Below, piece by piece: positions 6,836 through 14,628 of a DNA stretch of 30,263 nt. The first letter of the stretch is position 1. Every line of letters starts with the position of its first letter. The DNA comes from Bacillota bacterium (GTDB lineage Bacteria > Bacillota > Clostridia > Lachnospirales > Lachnospiraceae), in the NCBI GenBank assembly GCA_023408815.1, contig JAEYJO010000025.1:1-30263 (forward strand). The letters run 5' to 3'. Below the pieces are notes generated by a model. The model did not search any database, was not told the origin of the DNA, and saw nothing but the letters and a program-made list of their open reading frames with translations. The position numbers and the translations under genes are program-made.

Positions 6836-8071
6836 CTTTTCTTCCTTCGGCACTTCTATCCTAAGAATATCGTCTTTCTCCGCCTTGTCCGTCAGCTCTG
6901 CGTATAGCACCTGCTTCGGATGAGGAGCGCTCTCCACAGCTTCTCCCTCCTGCGTAGTAAGGGACAATACCGTGACGGGCATATTGGTGCCATTCGGCTT
7001 CATGATCTCAATGACATCTCCCACGCAGAATTTGTTGCGCTGCGTGATGCGGACGAGGCCCTTCTCGTCCACTTCCTCTACCGTTCCTAAATAGATATAT
7101 TCATTCACATACGTATTGGAATCATAAATCTGAGTATTTTCATCCGGCTTACCGAAATAAAAAGCAGTGGTAAACTGACGGTAAGTACATTTGGCGATTT
7201 CCGCCTTATACCATTCCATATTGGCAAGATATTTTTCCTTTGATTCCAGATAATCGTCAATTGCTTTCCGGTATGTCCTCGCCACCGTCGCCACATAGAG
7301 CGCTGTTTTCATTCTTCCTTCTATCTTAAAGCTGTCGATACCCGCTTCTATCATTTCGGGAATATGCTCTATCATACACAAATCCTTGGAGTTAAAAATA
7401 TAAGTGCCTCTTTCATTCTCATATACCGGCATATATTCTCCCGGTCTTTTTTCCTCCACCACTGAATATTTCCAGCGGCACGGATGGGTACAGGCTCCCC
7501 GGTTAGCATCTCTGCCCGTAAAATAACTGCTGAGCAGACATCTGCCGGAATAAGAAATGCACATCGCCCCATGAATAAAACTTTCTATTTCCAGTTCCGC
7601 CGGAACCTTGCCTCTTATCTCTCTTATCTCAGCCAGGGAAAGTTCTCTCGCTGAAACGACACGCTTCGCCCCCTGCGCATACCAGAATTTGAAAGTTTCA
7701 TAATTCGTATTGTTAGCCTGCGTGGAAACATGAATATCTATCTCAGGGCAGGTCTCCCTCGCCATCATAAAAATGCCCGGATCCGCAATGATGAGTGCGT
7801 CCGGTCTTATCTTCTTAAGCTCATAAAAATATTCTCTTACACCATCTAAATCCTCATTATGTGCCAGTATATTGGCCGTCACATGGACCTTTGCCCTATG
7901 AGCATGGGCAAACTCTATTCCTTCCGCCATGTCCTCCATACTGAAGTTCTTCGCTTTGGCGCGAAGCCCGAAAGCCTCCCCGCCGATATATACGGCGTCC
8001 GCCCCATAGGCAACCGCTGTTTTCAGCACTTCCAGACTCCCTGCGGGAATCAAAAGCTCTGGTTTTTTCAT
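6824..8071 (-). CDS. trhP: Peptidase U32 family protein, tRNA hydroxylation protein TrhP type
   Basis: Proteins of this family (YrrN/YrrO in Bacillus subtilis, TrhP in E. coli) help form 5-hydroxyuridine at position 34 of some tRNAs, using prephenate. The N-terminal barrel shows PELLIPAGSLEVLKTAVAYGADAVYIGG. The U32 signature is ESFIHGAMCISYSGRCLLSSY, and the cysteines C(T)HPCRWKY and SKDLCMIEHIPEMI follow, fitting an iron-sulfur type site. A beta-rich C-terminal domain (residues 320-415) follows. At 415 residues it has full family length. I start at the ATG at 8071 (MKKPELL), which follows GAAAGGA; the frame is open further up, but that part looks non-coding. trmR, the methylase acting on the same base, is just upstream. 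Its stop codon lies in an inverted repeat. Confidence 0.88.
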   Translation of the reverse strand: MKKPELLIPAGSLEVLKTAVAYGADAVYIGGEAFGLRAKAKNFSMEDMAEGIEFAHAHRAKVHVTANILAHNEDLDGVREYFYELKKIRPDALIIADPGIFMMARETCPEIDIHVSTQANNTNYETFKFWYAQGAKRVVSARELSLAEIREIRGKVPAELEIESFIHGAMCISYSGRCLLSSYFTGRDANRGACTHPCRWKYSVVEEKRPGEYMPVYENERGTYIFNSKDLCMIEHIPEMIEAGIDSFKIEGRMKTALYVATVARTYRKAIDDYLESKEKYLANMEWYKAEIAKCTYRQFTTAFYFGKPDENTQIYDSNTYVNEYIYLGTVEEVDEKGLVRITQRNKFCVGDVIEIMKPNGTNMPVTVLSLTTQEGEAVESAPHPKQVLYAELTDKAEKDDILRIEVPKEEKDRP

Positions 8072-8156
8072 TAAATGATCATTCCTTTCTCCATGTGCCA
8101 TACGCAATACATTTTGCACGGCACTTTCTTCATAAAATATTGCTCATCACATATAT

Positions 8157-8196
8157 CTGATCAGGGTGTCAAAAGTCCTTTTGACACCCTAATCAG
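8157..8196 (-). terminator. Long hairpin between trmR and trhP
   Basis: Two arms of about 19 bases (8157-8175 and 8178-8196, one G-U pair) form a nearly perfect stem built around GGGTGTCAAAAG and CTTTTGACACCC. It begins 3 bases after the trmR stop. The tail is ATATATG, not a T run, so it may only partly terminate or may protect or process the mRNA. One arm of the same motif recurs near 30043-30060. Confidence 0.6.
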
Positions 8197-8198
8197 AT

Positions 8199-8840
8199 TT
8201 ATAATTTCACACTTACGGTAACACCGTCCCCCACTTGCAAAATCACCGTTTCAAGCTGTTCGTTATGTTTCAGTTCATAAAGGTATTCCCGCATTCTGGA
8301 ATGAATCGTTCTATCTCTCCTCGTTACCGCGAATCGAGACTCGATAATGTCTCCATCCTGCAAAACGTTGTCGGATACCAACAGCCCGCCCGTTTTCAAC
8401 AACCGTAATATATCTGGCAGAAAATGAATATACTGTCCCTTCGCCGCATCCATAAAAATAAAATCATAGCATCCTTGAAGCTCTTGCAGAATTTCAGTGG
8501 CATCACCCTCCAGTAACGTAATGGTATCTTCCCGGCCTGCCCTCTTAAAATTTTCTTTCGCTATAGGAATCCTCTTCTCATATTTTTCTATAGTCGTTAT
8601 CCTACAGCCTTCCGGTGCATATTCACTCATAAGAAGTGCCGAAAACCCTATTGCCGTTCCTACCTCCAGAATACTCTGCGGCCTGTTCATCGCCAAAAGC
8701 AACCGAAGCAGGCTCTGCATCTGTGTACGGATTACCGGCACATTGGTCCTCTTGCACTCATCCTCTATTTCATTCAAAAGCTCCGTATTTCCTCTGTCAA
8801 AAGAGTCAATAAAGGCGCTGATTCTTTCATCCGTAATCAT
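8199..8840 (-). CDS. trmR: SAM-dependent O-methyltransferase, tRNA 5-hydroxyuridine methylase TrmR
   Basis: This 213-residue class I methyltransferase belongs to the O-methyltransferase family 3 group. The SAM-binding motif I is ILEVGTAIGFSALLMSE near residue 58, followed by ITTIEKYEKRIPIAKENF. The motif YDFIFMDAAKGQYIHFLPDI near 127 carries the metal-binding Asp, and LVSDNVLQDG near 153 closes the site. By position next to a U32 TrhP gene and an mltG-like gene it corresponds to YrrM/TrmR of Bacillus subtilis, which turns ho5U34 into mo5U34 in tRNA. It starts 8 bases after the upstream gene's stop, so the two are co-transcribed. A catechol-type small-molecule methylase is a less likely alternative given the context. 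Confidence 0.88.
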   Translation of the reverse strand: MITDERISAFIDSFDRGNTELLNEIEDECKRTNVPVIRTQMQSLLRLLLAMNRPQSILEVGTAIGFSALLMSEYAPEGCRITTIEKYEKRIPIAKENFKRAGREDTITLLEGDATEILQELQGCYDFIFMDAAKGQYIHFLPDILRLLKTGGLLVSDNVLQDGDIIESRFAVTRRDRTIHSRMREYLYELKHNEQLETVILQVGDGVTVSVKL

Positions 8841-8848
8841 TTCCGCAC

Positions 8849-9340
8849 TTACTCCGCACCTGTATCATCTTCCGGCGTCCCCGAACTTTCCGCTCCGCCA
8901 TCCTCTGTTCCTGCACTTGAATCTTCCTCAGCAGTCACAGACCCCGATGAAACTTCTTCCGCTCCACTCTCTTCATCCTCAGCGGACATGATTTCCATCA
9001 TTTCCTTAACCGTCATATCGCTGCTCAACTCATAAATTCCCGGCTTAAGCTCTCCATGATACTCAGAAATCAACTCCTGCACATAGAACACTTTCGCATC
9101 ATTAATCAAGCCTTTCTCCTCCAGTACCTCTCCGATATCCATGGTACCGGCTTCCTCCGTAATAGCTATGCTGATAACCTTCGCATTCCCCTCTTCCGCT
9201 ACCGGCGCTTCCGTAAAAATGCGATATCCAAAGTTATAAGCATCCGTCGCATATTTATAAGTGAACATAACCACCACTATTATAATGACTATCTTTAATA
9301 CCGTATCAAATACAGTCCCTATCAATTGTTTGGTATTCAT
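8849..9340 (-). CDS. MltG-like membrane protein lacking the transglycosylase domain
   Basis: The protein has a cytoplasmic start, a strong transmembrane segment (TVLKIVIIIVVVMFTYKYA, about residues 11-29) and an extracytoplasmic part. Residues 50-120 (VISIAITEEAGTMDIGEVLE, then GLINDAKVFYVQELISEYHG and LKPGIYELSSDMTVKEMMEI) resemble the N-terminal LysM-like domain of the endolytic transglycosylase MltG/YceG. The large catalytic YceG domain is missing; instead there is an acidic Ser/Glu/Gly-rich tail of about 45 residues. It sits exactly where yrrL (mltG) lies in Bacillus subtilis, before trmR and trhP. I use the ATG at 9340; AAAGGAG lies 13 bases upstream and inside a longer frame that starts at 9367. 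It cannot cut glycan by the known mechanism; a scaffold or regulatory role is inference. Confidence 0.75.
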   Translation of the reverse strand: MNTKQLIGTVFDTVLKIVIIIVVVMFTYKYATDAYNFGYRIFTEAPVAEEGNAKVISIAITEEAGTMDIGEVLEEKGLINDAKVFYVQELISEYHGELKPGIYELSSDMTVKEMMEIMSAEDEESGAEEVSSGSVTAEEDSSAGTEDGGAESSGTPEDDTGAE

Positions 9341-9418
9341 ATTTATAACTATGCTCCTTTCAAACATCTCCGCAACTCAGGCAGCTGCGAAATCCGCAAC
9401 CGCCATCTTACCAAAATC

Positions 9419-9751
9419 TTATTGAAAATCCAACTCTTTTACTATCAGCTCGGTGGCCTCCTGCATCATTCTGCAAAAGGAGGTCTCCGCCGCCAAAAAA
9501 TCAAACACTAAAGGAATCTCCCTAAGACTTTCATACTCCTTATCCAATTCCTCCATGCGCTCCAAAAGATCTTCCGCTTCCTCCTCGTTCTGAAACATAA
9601 AATTCTTACGTCTGAACTCGTTGACCTTCAAATACAGCTCCGGCTGCATCTTTATCTTATTGAGCTGCATAACATATTCACAGTATTCCGCTGATTTTCT
9701 GACTGAACCCACGAACTCCATCACTGCGTCCTGTATACTGTTATCTGTCAT
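9419..9751 (-). CDS. YlbF/YmcA (Com_YlbF) family protein
   Basis: This 110-residue, all-helical, charged protein (AVMEFVGSVRKSAEYCEYVM, MFQNEEEAEDLLERMEELDK, AAETSFCRMMQEATELIV) fits the Com_YlbF family. In Bacillus subtilis YlbF, YmcA and YaaT form a complex that modulates RNase Y and so mRNA processing, competence and biofilm formation. The gene starts 19 bases after the RNase J gene stop in the same transcription unit, which supports a link to RNA decay. Whether it acts with RNase Y or RNase J here cannot be told from sequence. Similarity is at family level only; which paralogue it is remains open. Confidence 0.75.
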   Translation of the reverse strand: MTDNSIQDAVMEFVGSVRKSAEYCEYVMQLNKIKMQPELYLKVNEFRRKNFMFQNEEEAEDLLERMEELDKEYESLREIPLVFDFLAAETSFCRMMQEATELIVKELDFQ

Positions 9752-9770
9752 TTTTTCTCACACTCCATAC

Positions 9771-11444
9771 TTAAACTTCCATAATAATCGGAAGGATCAT
9801 CGGCCTGCGCTTCGTCTTTTTCCAAACGTAATCGCTAAGGGAATCCTTAATATTGGACTTGATTTTCCCCCAATCGCTGACTCCTCTGTCCAGACAGCCG
9901 TGAACCGCATCATCCACTACATGCCTGGCCTCTTCCATTAACTGGTCCGATTCCCGCACATATACGAATCCTCTCGAAACGATATCCGGGCCTGATACCA
10001 GCTGGTCTGAATGTTGATCCAATGCTAAAACGACGATGAGAATGCCGTCCTCGGCAAGATGCTGGCGGTCTCTCAACACGATATTTCCTACGTCTCCGAC
10101 GCCCAATCCGTCTACAAGGACTTCTCCTACCGGAACCTTTCCGCTTACCTTTGCTTCATCCTTATCCATTTCCAGCACATCGCCGGAACGCAGGATAAAT
10201 ATATTTTCCTTAGGAATGCCAAGTTCGTTTGCGATCTTAGCCTGAGCCTTCAAATGTTTATATTCACCATGAACGGGAATTGCATATTTAGGATGTACCA
10301 AGGTGTAAATAAGCTTGATTTCTTCCCTGCAGGCATGTCCCGATACATGAACATCCTGAAAAATTACATCGGCTCCTTTTACAAGAAGCTCGTTGATAAC
10401 GTTAGTGACTGCCTTCTCATTTCCCGGAATCGGGTTGGAAGAGAAGATAACCGTATCGCCGGGGCAGATAGATATCTTCTTATGAATGTTTCCCGCCATC
10501 CGGCTCAGCGCCGCCATGCTTTCTCCCTGACTTCCGGTAGTAATGATAACCGTCTTCTCGGCAGGGTAATTCTTAAGCTGTTCGATATCGATCAGCGTCT
10601 TATCCGGAATATCCAAATAGCCGAGAGTGGTCGCCGTATCGATGATATTTACCATACTTCGGCCTTCCACCACAACTTTTCTGCCGAATTTATATGCAGA
10701 ATTAATAATCTGCTGTACGCGGTCTACGTTAGAGGCAAAGGTAGCAATAATAATACGCGTATCCATATGCTCCGTAAAAATCGTATCGAAGGTTTTTCCC
10801 ACAGTTTTTTCGGACTGGGTAAATCCCGGACGCTCCGCGTTGGTGCTGTCACACATCAGAGCCAGAACACCTTTTTTCCCGATTTCTGCAAATCTCTGCA
10901 AATCGATAGCATCTCCGAATACCGGAGTATAGTCCACTTTAAAGTCTCCCGTATGCACTACGATTCCCGCAGGAGAATAAATAGCAAGTGCAGCGGCATC
11001 TACAATGCTATGGTTTGTTTTGATAAATTCTATACGGAACTGTCCCAAATTGATGGATTGGCCAAATTTAACGACTTTTCTTTTGGTGTTTCCAACGAGG
11101 TTATGCTCCTTTAGCTTATTTTCTATAATACCCATGGTCAGCTTTGTCGCATAGATAGGAACGTTAATTTCACGCAGTACATAAGGCAGCGCGCCGATAT
11201 GGTCCTCATGCCCATGGGTAATCATAAAGCCTTTTACTTTATCGATATTATCCTTCAGATAGGTGGTATCCGGTATTACCAGATCAATTCCCAGCATATC
11301 GTCATCCGGGAACGAAAGACCGCAGTCCACCACAACAATACTGTCTTCATATTCGAAGGCAGTAATATTCATACCAATCTGCTCCAAGCCTCCTAACGGA
11401 ATTATCTTTAGCTTGGAAACATTTACATTTTCACTTTTCTTCAA
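9771..11444 (-). CDS. rnj: Ribonuclease J
   Basis: RNase J is a 5'-3' exonuclease and endonuclease of mRNA decay and rRNA maturation. This 557-residue protein has the metallo-beta-lactamase motif ITHGHEDHIGALPYVL near residue 75, with zinc ligands. HTGDFKVDYTPV near 165, MCDSTNAERPGFT near 195, the beta-CASP motifs SQGESMAALSRMA and VIFSSNPIPGNE, VHVSGHACREEIK, and PVHGEYKHLKAQAKIA follow. The C-terminal domain (RGFVYVRES onward) is present, so it is full length. The start is TTG at 11444 with GGAGG 9 bases upstream; it overlaps the fur stop in TTGA, a sign of translational coupling. No separate promoter is visible. Confidence 0.95.
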   Translation of the reverse strand: MKKSENVNVSKLKIIPLGGLEQIGMNITAFEYEDSIVVVDCGLSFPDDDMLGIDLVIPDTTYLKDNIDKVKGFMITHGHEDHIGALPYVLREINVPIYATKLTMGIIENKLKEHNLVGNTKRKVVKFGQSINLGQFRIEFIKTNHSIVDAAALAIYSPAGIVVHTGDFKVDYTPVFGDAIDLQRFAEIGKKGVLALMCDSTNAERPGFTQSEKTVGKTFDTIFTEHMDTRIIIATFASNVDRVQQIINSAYKFGRKVVVEGRSMVNIIDTATTLGYLDIPDKTLIDIEQLKNYPAEKTVIITTGSQGESMAALSRMAGNIHKKISICPGDTVIFSSNPIPGNEKAVTNVINELLVKGADVIFQDVHVSGHACREEIKLIYTLVHPKYAIPVHGEYKHLKAQAKIANELGIPKENIFILRSGDVLEMDKDEAKVSGKVPVGEVLVDGLGVGDVGNIVLRDRQHLAEDGILIVVLALDQHSDQLVSGPDIVSRGFVYVRESDQLMEEARHVVDDAVHGCLDRGVSDWGKIKSNIKDSLSDYVWKKTKRRPMILPIIMEV

Positions 11445-11896
11445 TCAATTTTTCCTCCACATTCTGCACAGTACCCGTAGAGTTTTACTTCATGATCTAT
11501 CACATGGAATCCGGTCGTCCTTGTAATCTTTTCTTCCAATTCCTCCAATAAGTCGTCCTCGAAGGAATTCACTTTACCACAATTCATGCAAATCAAATGA
11601 TGGTGATGGTGTTTTGCCGTACCCATTCCCACATTTCCGATTTCATAACGAACAAAACCGTCGTCCAAATTGATACGATCGATTAAATGCAGCTCTAAAA
11701 GTATCTGTATCGTTCTATAAACAGTAGCAAGCCCTATCTCGGGATAGTCTGCTTTTACCATTTCATAAATTTCCTCCGCGGCAAGATGTCTGTCGGGGCA
11801 TGCGGCAAGAGCTTCCAATACTAGAAGCCTCTGGGTAGTAACCTTTAAACCTTTATCCTTCAATAATTGTTTAAACTGTTCTCTGTCCACTGCCAT
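11441..11896 (-). CDS. fur: Fur-family metalloregulator
   Basis: A 151-residue winged-helix metal sensor. The DNA-binding part is at residues 10-80 (LKVTTQRLLVLEALAACPDR, then EIGLATVYRTIQILLELHLI). Metal ligands are visible: a run of five His at 96-100 and two CxxC pairs (103-106, CMNC; 143-146, CAEC) for the structural zinc. The family covers Fur (iron), Zur (zinc) and PerR (peroxide) and the sequence alone does not decide, though Fur or Zur looks more likely than PerR. It overlaps the RNase J start by four bases. Upstream of the ATG there is an 8-bp inverted repeat (11912-11919 with 11943-11950) around two copies of AGTACCTT, a possible regulatory site but not a classical Fur box. Confidence 0.88.
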   Translation of the reverse strand: MAVDREQFKQLLKDKGLKVTTQRLLVLEALAACPDRHLAAEEIYEMVKADYPEIGLATVYRTIQILLELHLIDRINLDDGFVRYEIGNVGMGTAKHHHHHLICMNCGKVNSFEDDLLEELEEKITRTTGFHVIDHEVKLYGYCAECGGKID

Positions 11897-12013
11897 TTAT
11901 TATCATCCCTCGTAACTGTCCAGTACCTTACTTAGTACCTTCACAGTTACTATCCCCTTTACAGCTGTCCTAAGACAATTTTCCGCCCTCGGTTTCCTTC
12001 CCTTATTTTTCAA

Positions 12014-12268
12014 TCAGGAAAGCTCAATATCCTCCAGTATATTTTCAAAAACTGCCGCAACGGCGTTAAGCTCCGTATCATCCTCCACGATTTCATAAAT
12101 CGCCTCGGGCTCCTCCGGTGCGGAGATATCTTTCAAAATCAATGCTTCACTGTCTCCCTCTTCCTGTTCTGTCACAAGAATATATTGACAGCCTCCTATC
12201 TTCGTCTGTTCCAACACATAAAATTCAACCGGCTCCTCGTTCTCCGGTTTAAAGATTATCTTATCCAC
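12014..12268 (-). CDS. DUF1292 family protein (YrzB-like)
   Basis: An 84-residue acidic protein with the pattern PVEFYVLEQTKIGGCQYILV, then ALILKDISA and YEIVEDDTELNAVAAVFENI, which is the DUF1292 domain. Function is unknown. Its gene almost always follows ruvX and ireB in Bacillota, as here. The start is GTG at 12268, whose first base is the last base of the ruvX stop (TAGTG), so it is translationally coupled. Confidence 0.88.
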   Translation of the reverse strand: MDKIIFKPENEEPVEFYVLEQTKIGGCQYILVTEQEEGDSEALILKDISAPEEPEAIYEIVEDDTELNAVAAVFENILEDIELS

Positions 12269-12702
12269 TAAATGTTCTCCTCGTTCTTACGGTAATCCAA
12301 ATACCCTTGCAATATAAAGCACGCGGCAATTCTATCCACATGCTCCTTCCTATGCTCCCGCCGTATTCCGGCCTCCTTCATCGCTCTGTCCGCCGCAACA
12401 GTAGTAAGCCTCTCGTCCCACATCCTGACGGGCAGCCCTGTTCTGCGTTCCAGCATGTCTTTGAAATCCATGGTAAGCTCTGCCCGTACACCGAGCGTAT
12501 CGTTCATATTCTTAGGAAGCCCTACCACGATTTCTTCTACTTCGTATCCTTCAATCAGCTCTTCTAAGCGAGCCAAGGTCCTACGCAATTTATTCTCTTC
12601 TTTTCTCTCTATGATTTCAATGCCCTGAGCAGTGAGAAGCAAAGCGTCACTGATTGCCACTCCTACCGTTTTTGACCCGAAATCCAAGCCCATAATACGC
12701 AT
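12268..12702 (-). CDS. ruvX: RuvX/YqgF family Holliday junction resolvase-like nuclease
   Basis: A 144-residue RNase H-fold protein. The first catalytic Asp lies in MRIMGLDFGSKTVGVAISD, the Glu in EEIVVGLPKNMNDTLGVRAE, and the last Asp in KEHVDRIAACFILQGYLD; MWDERLTTVAADRAM is also conserved. The family (YqgF/YrrK) is linked to Holliday junction cleavage and to 5' processing of pre-16S rRNA. The ATG at 12702 has AAAGGG upstream. It sits between ireB and the DUF1292 gene, the common order in this phylum. Confidence 0.93.
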   Translation of the reverse strand: MRIMGLDFGSKTVGVAISDALLLTAQGIEIIERKEENKLRRTLARLEELIEGYEVEEIVVGLPKNMNDTLGVRAELTMDFKDMLERRTGLPVRMWDERLTTVAADRAMKEAGIRREHRKEHVDRIAACFILQGYLDYRKNEENI

Positions 12703-12737
12703 GGATTCACCCTTTTATATCCTTCCACAAAAGTTCT

Positions 12738-13007
12738 TTAATTATTTTTCCAGTGTTTCGCCTCAATATATTTCGTAAGCAGCTCTTCTACCAATTCGTC
12801 TCTTTCTACTTTCATGATAAGGCTTCTCGCACTTTTATGGCTTGTAATATATGTGGGGTCCCCGGACATAATATATCCTACGATTTGATTTACCGGATTA
12901 TATCCCTTTTCCGTCAATGCTTCATATACCGTGGCCAAGACGACTTCTACGCCCGTCTCCGGCTCGGTCTCCACGCTAAAAAATTGTGTGTTTCCAAAAT
13001 CCTGCAT
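12738..13007 (-). CDS. ireB: IreB family regulatory phosphoprotein
   Basis: An 89-residue protein whose core LATVYEALTEKGYNPVNQIV, GYIMSGDPTYITSHKSARSL and VERDELVEELLTKYIEAKHW matches IreB (DUF965, YrzL). In Enterococcus faecalis IreB is phosphorylated on N-terminal threonines by the Ser/Thr kinase IreK and lowers cephalosporin resistance. The N-terminus here (MQDFGNTQFFSVETEPETGV) keeps a Thr at position 7, a candidate phosphosite, though it diverges from the enterococcal sequence. The gene heads the ireB-ruvX-DUF1292 chain. AAGGG precedes the ATG. Confidence 0.9.
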   Translation of the reverse strand: MQDFGNTQFFSVETEPETGVEVVLATVYEALTEKGYNPVNQIVGYIMSGDPTYITSHKSARSLIMKVERDELVEELLTKYIEAKHWKNN

Positions 13008-13141
13008 ATAATCACGCCCTTATCTATTGTCGCCAGTTAACTCTTTCTAACCACCATATTACTCTATTCGTTCAGAAAATTCAATCAATTTACATTAATT
13101 TAATGATTGTCTACTTCATTTATCGGTTGATTCTCCACTTT

Positions 13142-13189
13142 CTTTACTCAAATGAGTGTTCTTTACTCAACTGAGTGACCTTTACTCAA
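13142..13189. repeat. 19-bp tandem repeat across the mtaB stop codon
   Basis: The block ctttactcaa recurs at 13142, 13161 and nearly at 13180 (ctttactcaa again), a period of 19 bases. Each of the first two units holds an ACTCA/TGAGT mini-palindrome. The third unit contains the TAA stop of mtaB. No T run follows on the minus strand. Confidence 0.75.
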
Positions 13190-14525
13190 TGAGCAGCATG
13201 TCCTCCTGCAGAAAGCCTGTGACCTTTCCTGTTCTCAATTGATTGGACAAAGAGTCCTCTCCCCGCTTAGCTACCTTTACATATTGCCCTGTATGTCCCG
13301 TCTGATAGCATATTCCGTCTATCACTTTTTCTTCCTCGAACAGCACCTCTACTTCTTTTCCTATGTAGCCGGTTCTATAATCCTTAGAATATTCCTTTTC
13401 CATGGAAAGCAAAAGATTGCTTCTTCTTGTCTTTTCTTCATCCGGCACCTGTTCCTTCATCTCTGCCGCACGGGTACCTTTTCTCTTGGAATATTTAAAA
13501 ATGTGCATTTCATAAATCTTTATTTTCTTCAGATAGTCTCTCGTAATATCGAATTCTTCCTGCGTTTCCCCGGGAAAGCCAACAATGACGTCCGTAGTAA
13601 TGGCCGGATGATCAAATACTGCGCGCAACAGCTCCACTTTTTCGTAGTATTCCCCTGCGGTATATTTTCTATTCATTCTTTTAAGAGTTTGATCGCAGCC
13701 GCTTTGAAGGGACAAATGGAAATGCGGACAAAACTTAGGAAGTGTCCTTAGTCTGGCAGCAAACTCCTGCGTAATGATTCCGGGTTCCAGCGAGCCCAAA
13801 CGGATTCTTTCGATTCCTTCCACTCCATGGATGCTCTCTATGAGCGAAAGCAGTGCCGGTCCACCGAAATCAGTTCCATAGGAACTGATATGAATCCCAG
13901 TCAGAACCACCTCTTTATATCCCCTTGCGGCGAGCCCGTTTATCTCCTCCAGTATATCTTCTTCTTTTCTGCTTCTTACCCTGCCCCTGGCATAAGGAAT
14001 AATACAGTAGGAGCAGAATTGATTACATCCGTCCTGGATTTTAATATAGGCACGGGTATTCCCGGAAGTTTCTTTGAGCCGCATATTTTCGAATTCTTTT
14101 GTATTTCCTATATCAATTATCGTTGTGTCGTCAAGAGTCTTGACGCAGGCATTCGTTTTTTCGTTTGCTTTTTCGCCGCTCTCTTCCATGAATTTTTCCA
14201 GAATGGAAATCAGCTCTTTTTTCTTATTATTCCCGATTGCCAAGTCTACGCCCACGTCCTTCAGCACGTCTTCCTTCCCAGTTTGCACGTAACAGCCCGC
14301 TGCGACAACTACAGCCTCAGGATTTAATTTACGCGCTTTATGGAGCATTTGCCTGCTTTTTCGATCTGCAATATTGGTAACTGTACACGTATTTACGATA
14401 TATATATCCGCCCATTCATCAAATGGTACAATTTTATATCCTTTTTCTTGTAACATTTGTTGCATTACGTCCATCTCATATCCGTTGACTTTACAGCCCA
14501 GGTTATGTAATGCTACACTTTTCAT
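13182..14525 (-). CDS. mtaB: tRNA t6A37 methylthiotransferase MtaB
   Basis: MtaB converts t6A to ms2t6A at position 37 of tRNAs reading ANN codons. The three methylthiotransferase domains are present. The N-terminal UPF0004 domain has Cys in HNLGCKVNGYEMD, NTCTVTNIADRKSRQML and AAGCYVQTG. The radical SAM core has IQDGCNQFCSYCIIPYARGR with CxxxCxxC near residue 165. A TRAM domain lies at the end (KEVEVLFEEEK to VTGFLQED). HNLGCKVN and the length of 447 residues fit the MtaB rather than the MiaB group. The ATG at 14525 with GAGG upstream is preferred to the GTG at 14537, which contains that site. It is transcribed divergently from the HPr-like gene. Confidence 0.93.
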   Translation of the reverse strand: MKSVALHNLGCKVNGYEMDVMQQMLQEKGYKIVPFDEWADIYIVNTCTVTNIADRKSRQMLHKARKLNPEAVVVAAGCYVQTGKEDVLKDVGVDLAIGNNKKKELISILEKFMEESGEKANEKTNACVKTLDDTTIIDIGNTKEFENMRLKETSGNTRAYIKIQDGCNQFCSYCIIPYARGRVRSRKEEDILEEINGLAARGYKEVVLTGIHISSYGTDFGGPALLSLIESIHGVEGIERIRLGSLEPGIITQEFAARLRTLPKFCPHFHLSLQSGCDQTLKRMNRKYTAGEYYEKVELLRAVFDHPAITTDVIVGFPGETQEEFDITRDYLKKIKIYEMHIFKYSKRKGTRAAEMKEQVPDEEKTRRSNLLLSMEKEYSKDYRTGYIGKEVEVLFEEEKVIDGICYQTGHTGQYVKVAKRGEDSLSNQLRTGKVTGFLQEDMLLIE

Positions 14526-14558
14526 ATTATTCCTCACTTTTTTTGTATTGTTTTAGCA

Positions 14559-14590
14559 TTGACTTTTACCGATTCACCCGTTAGTATAAT
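14559..14590 (+). promoter_or_regulatory. Promoter of the HPr-like gene
   Basis: A perfect TATAAT (14585-14590) lies about 40 bases before the ATG. TTGACT at 14559-14564 is 20 bases upstream of it, longer than ideal; with TAGTAT as -10 the spacing would be 17. The AAGGAGGT ribosome binding site is at 14613-14620. Confidence 0.55.
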
Positions 14591-14628
14591 AAACAGAAGG
14601 TATGAAAACATCAAGGAGGTAGAAACCA

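Noticed and set aside
10059..11114. A 351-codon plus-strand frame inside the RNase J gene
   Set aside because: It is the antisense shadow of a clear rnj coding sequence and has no ribosome binding site or family resemblance.
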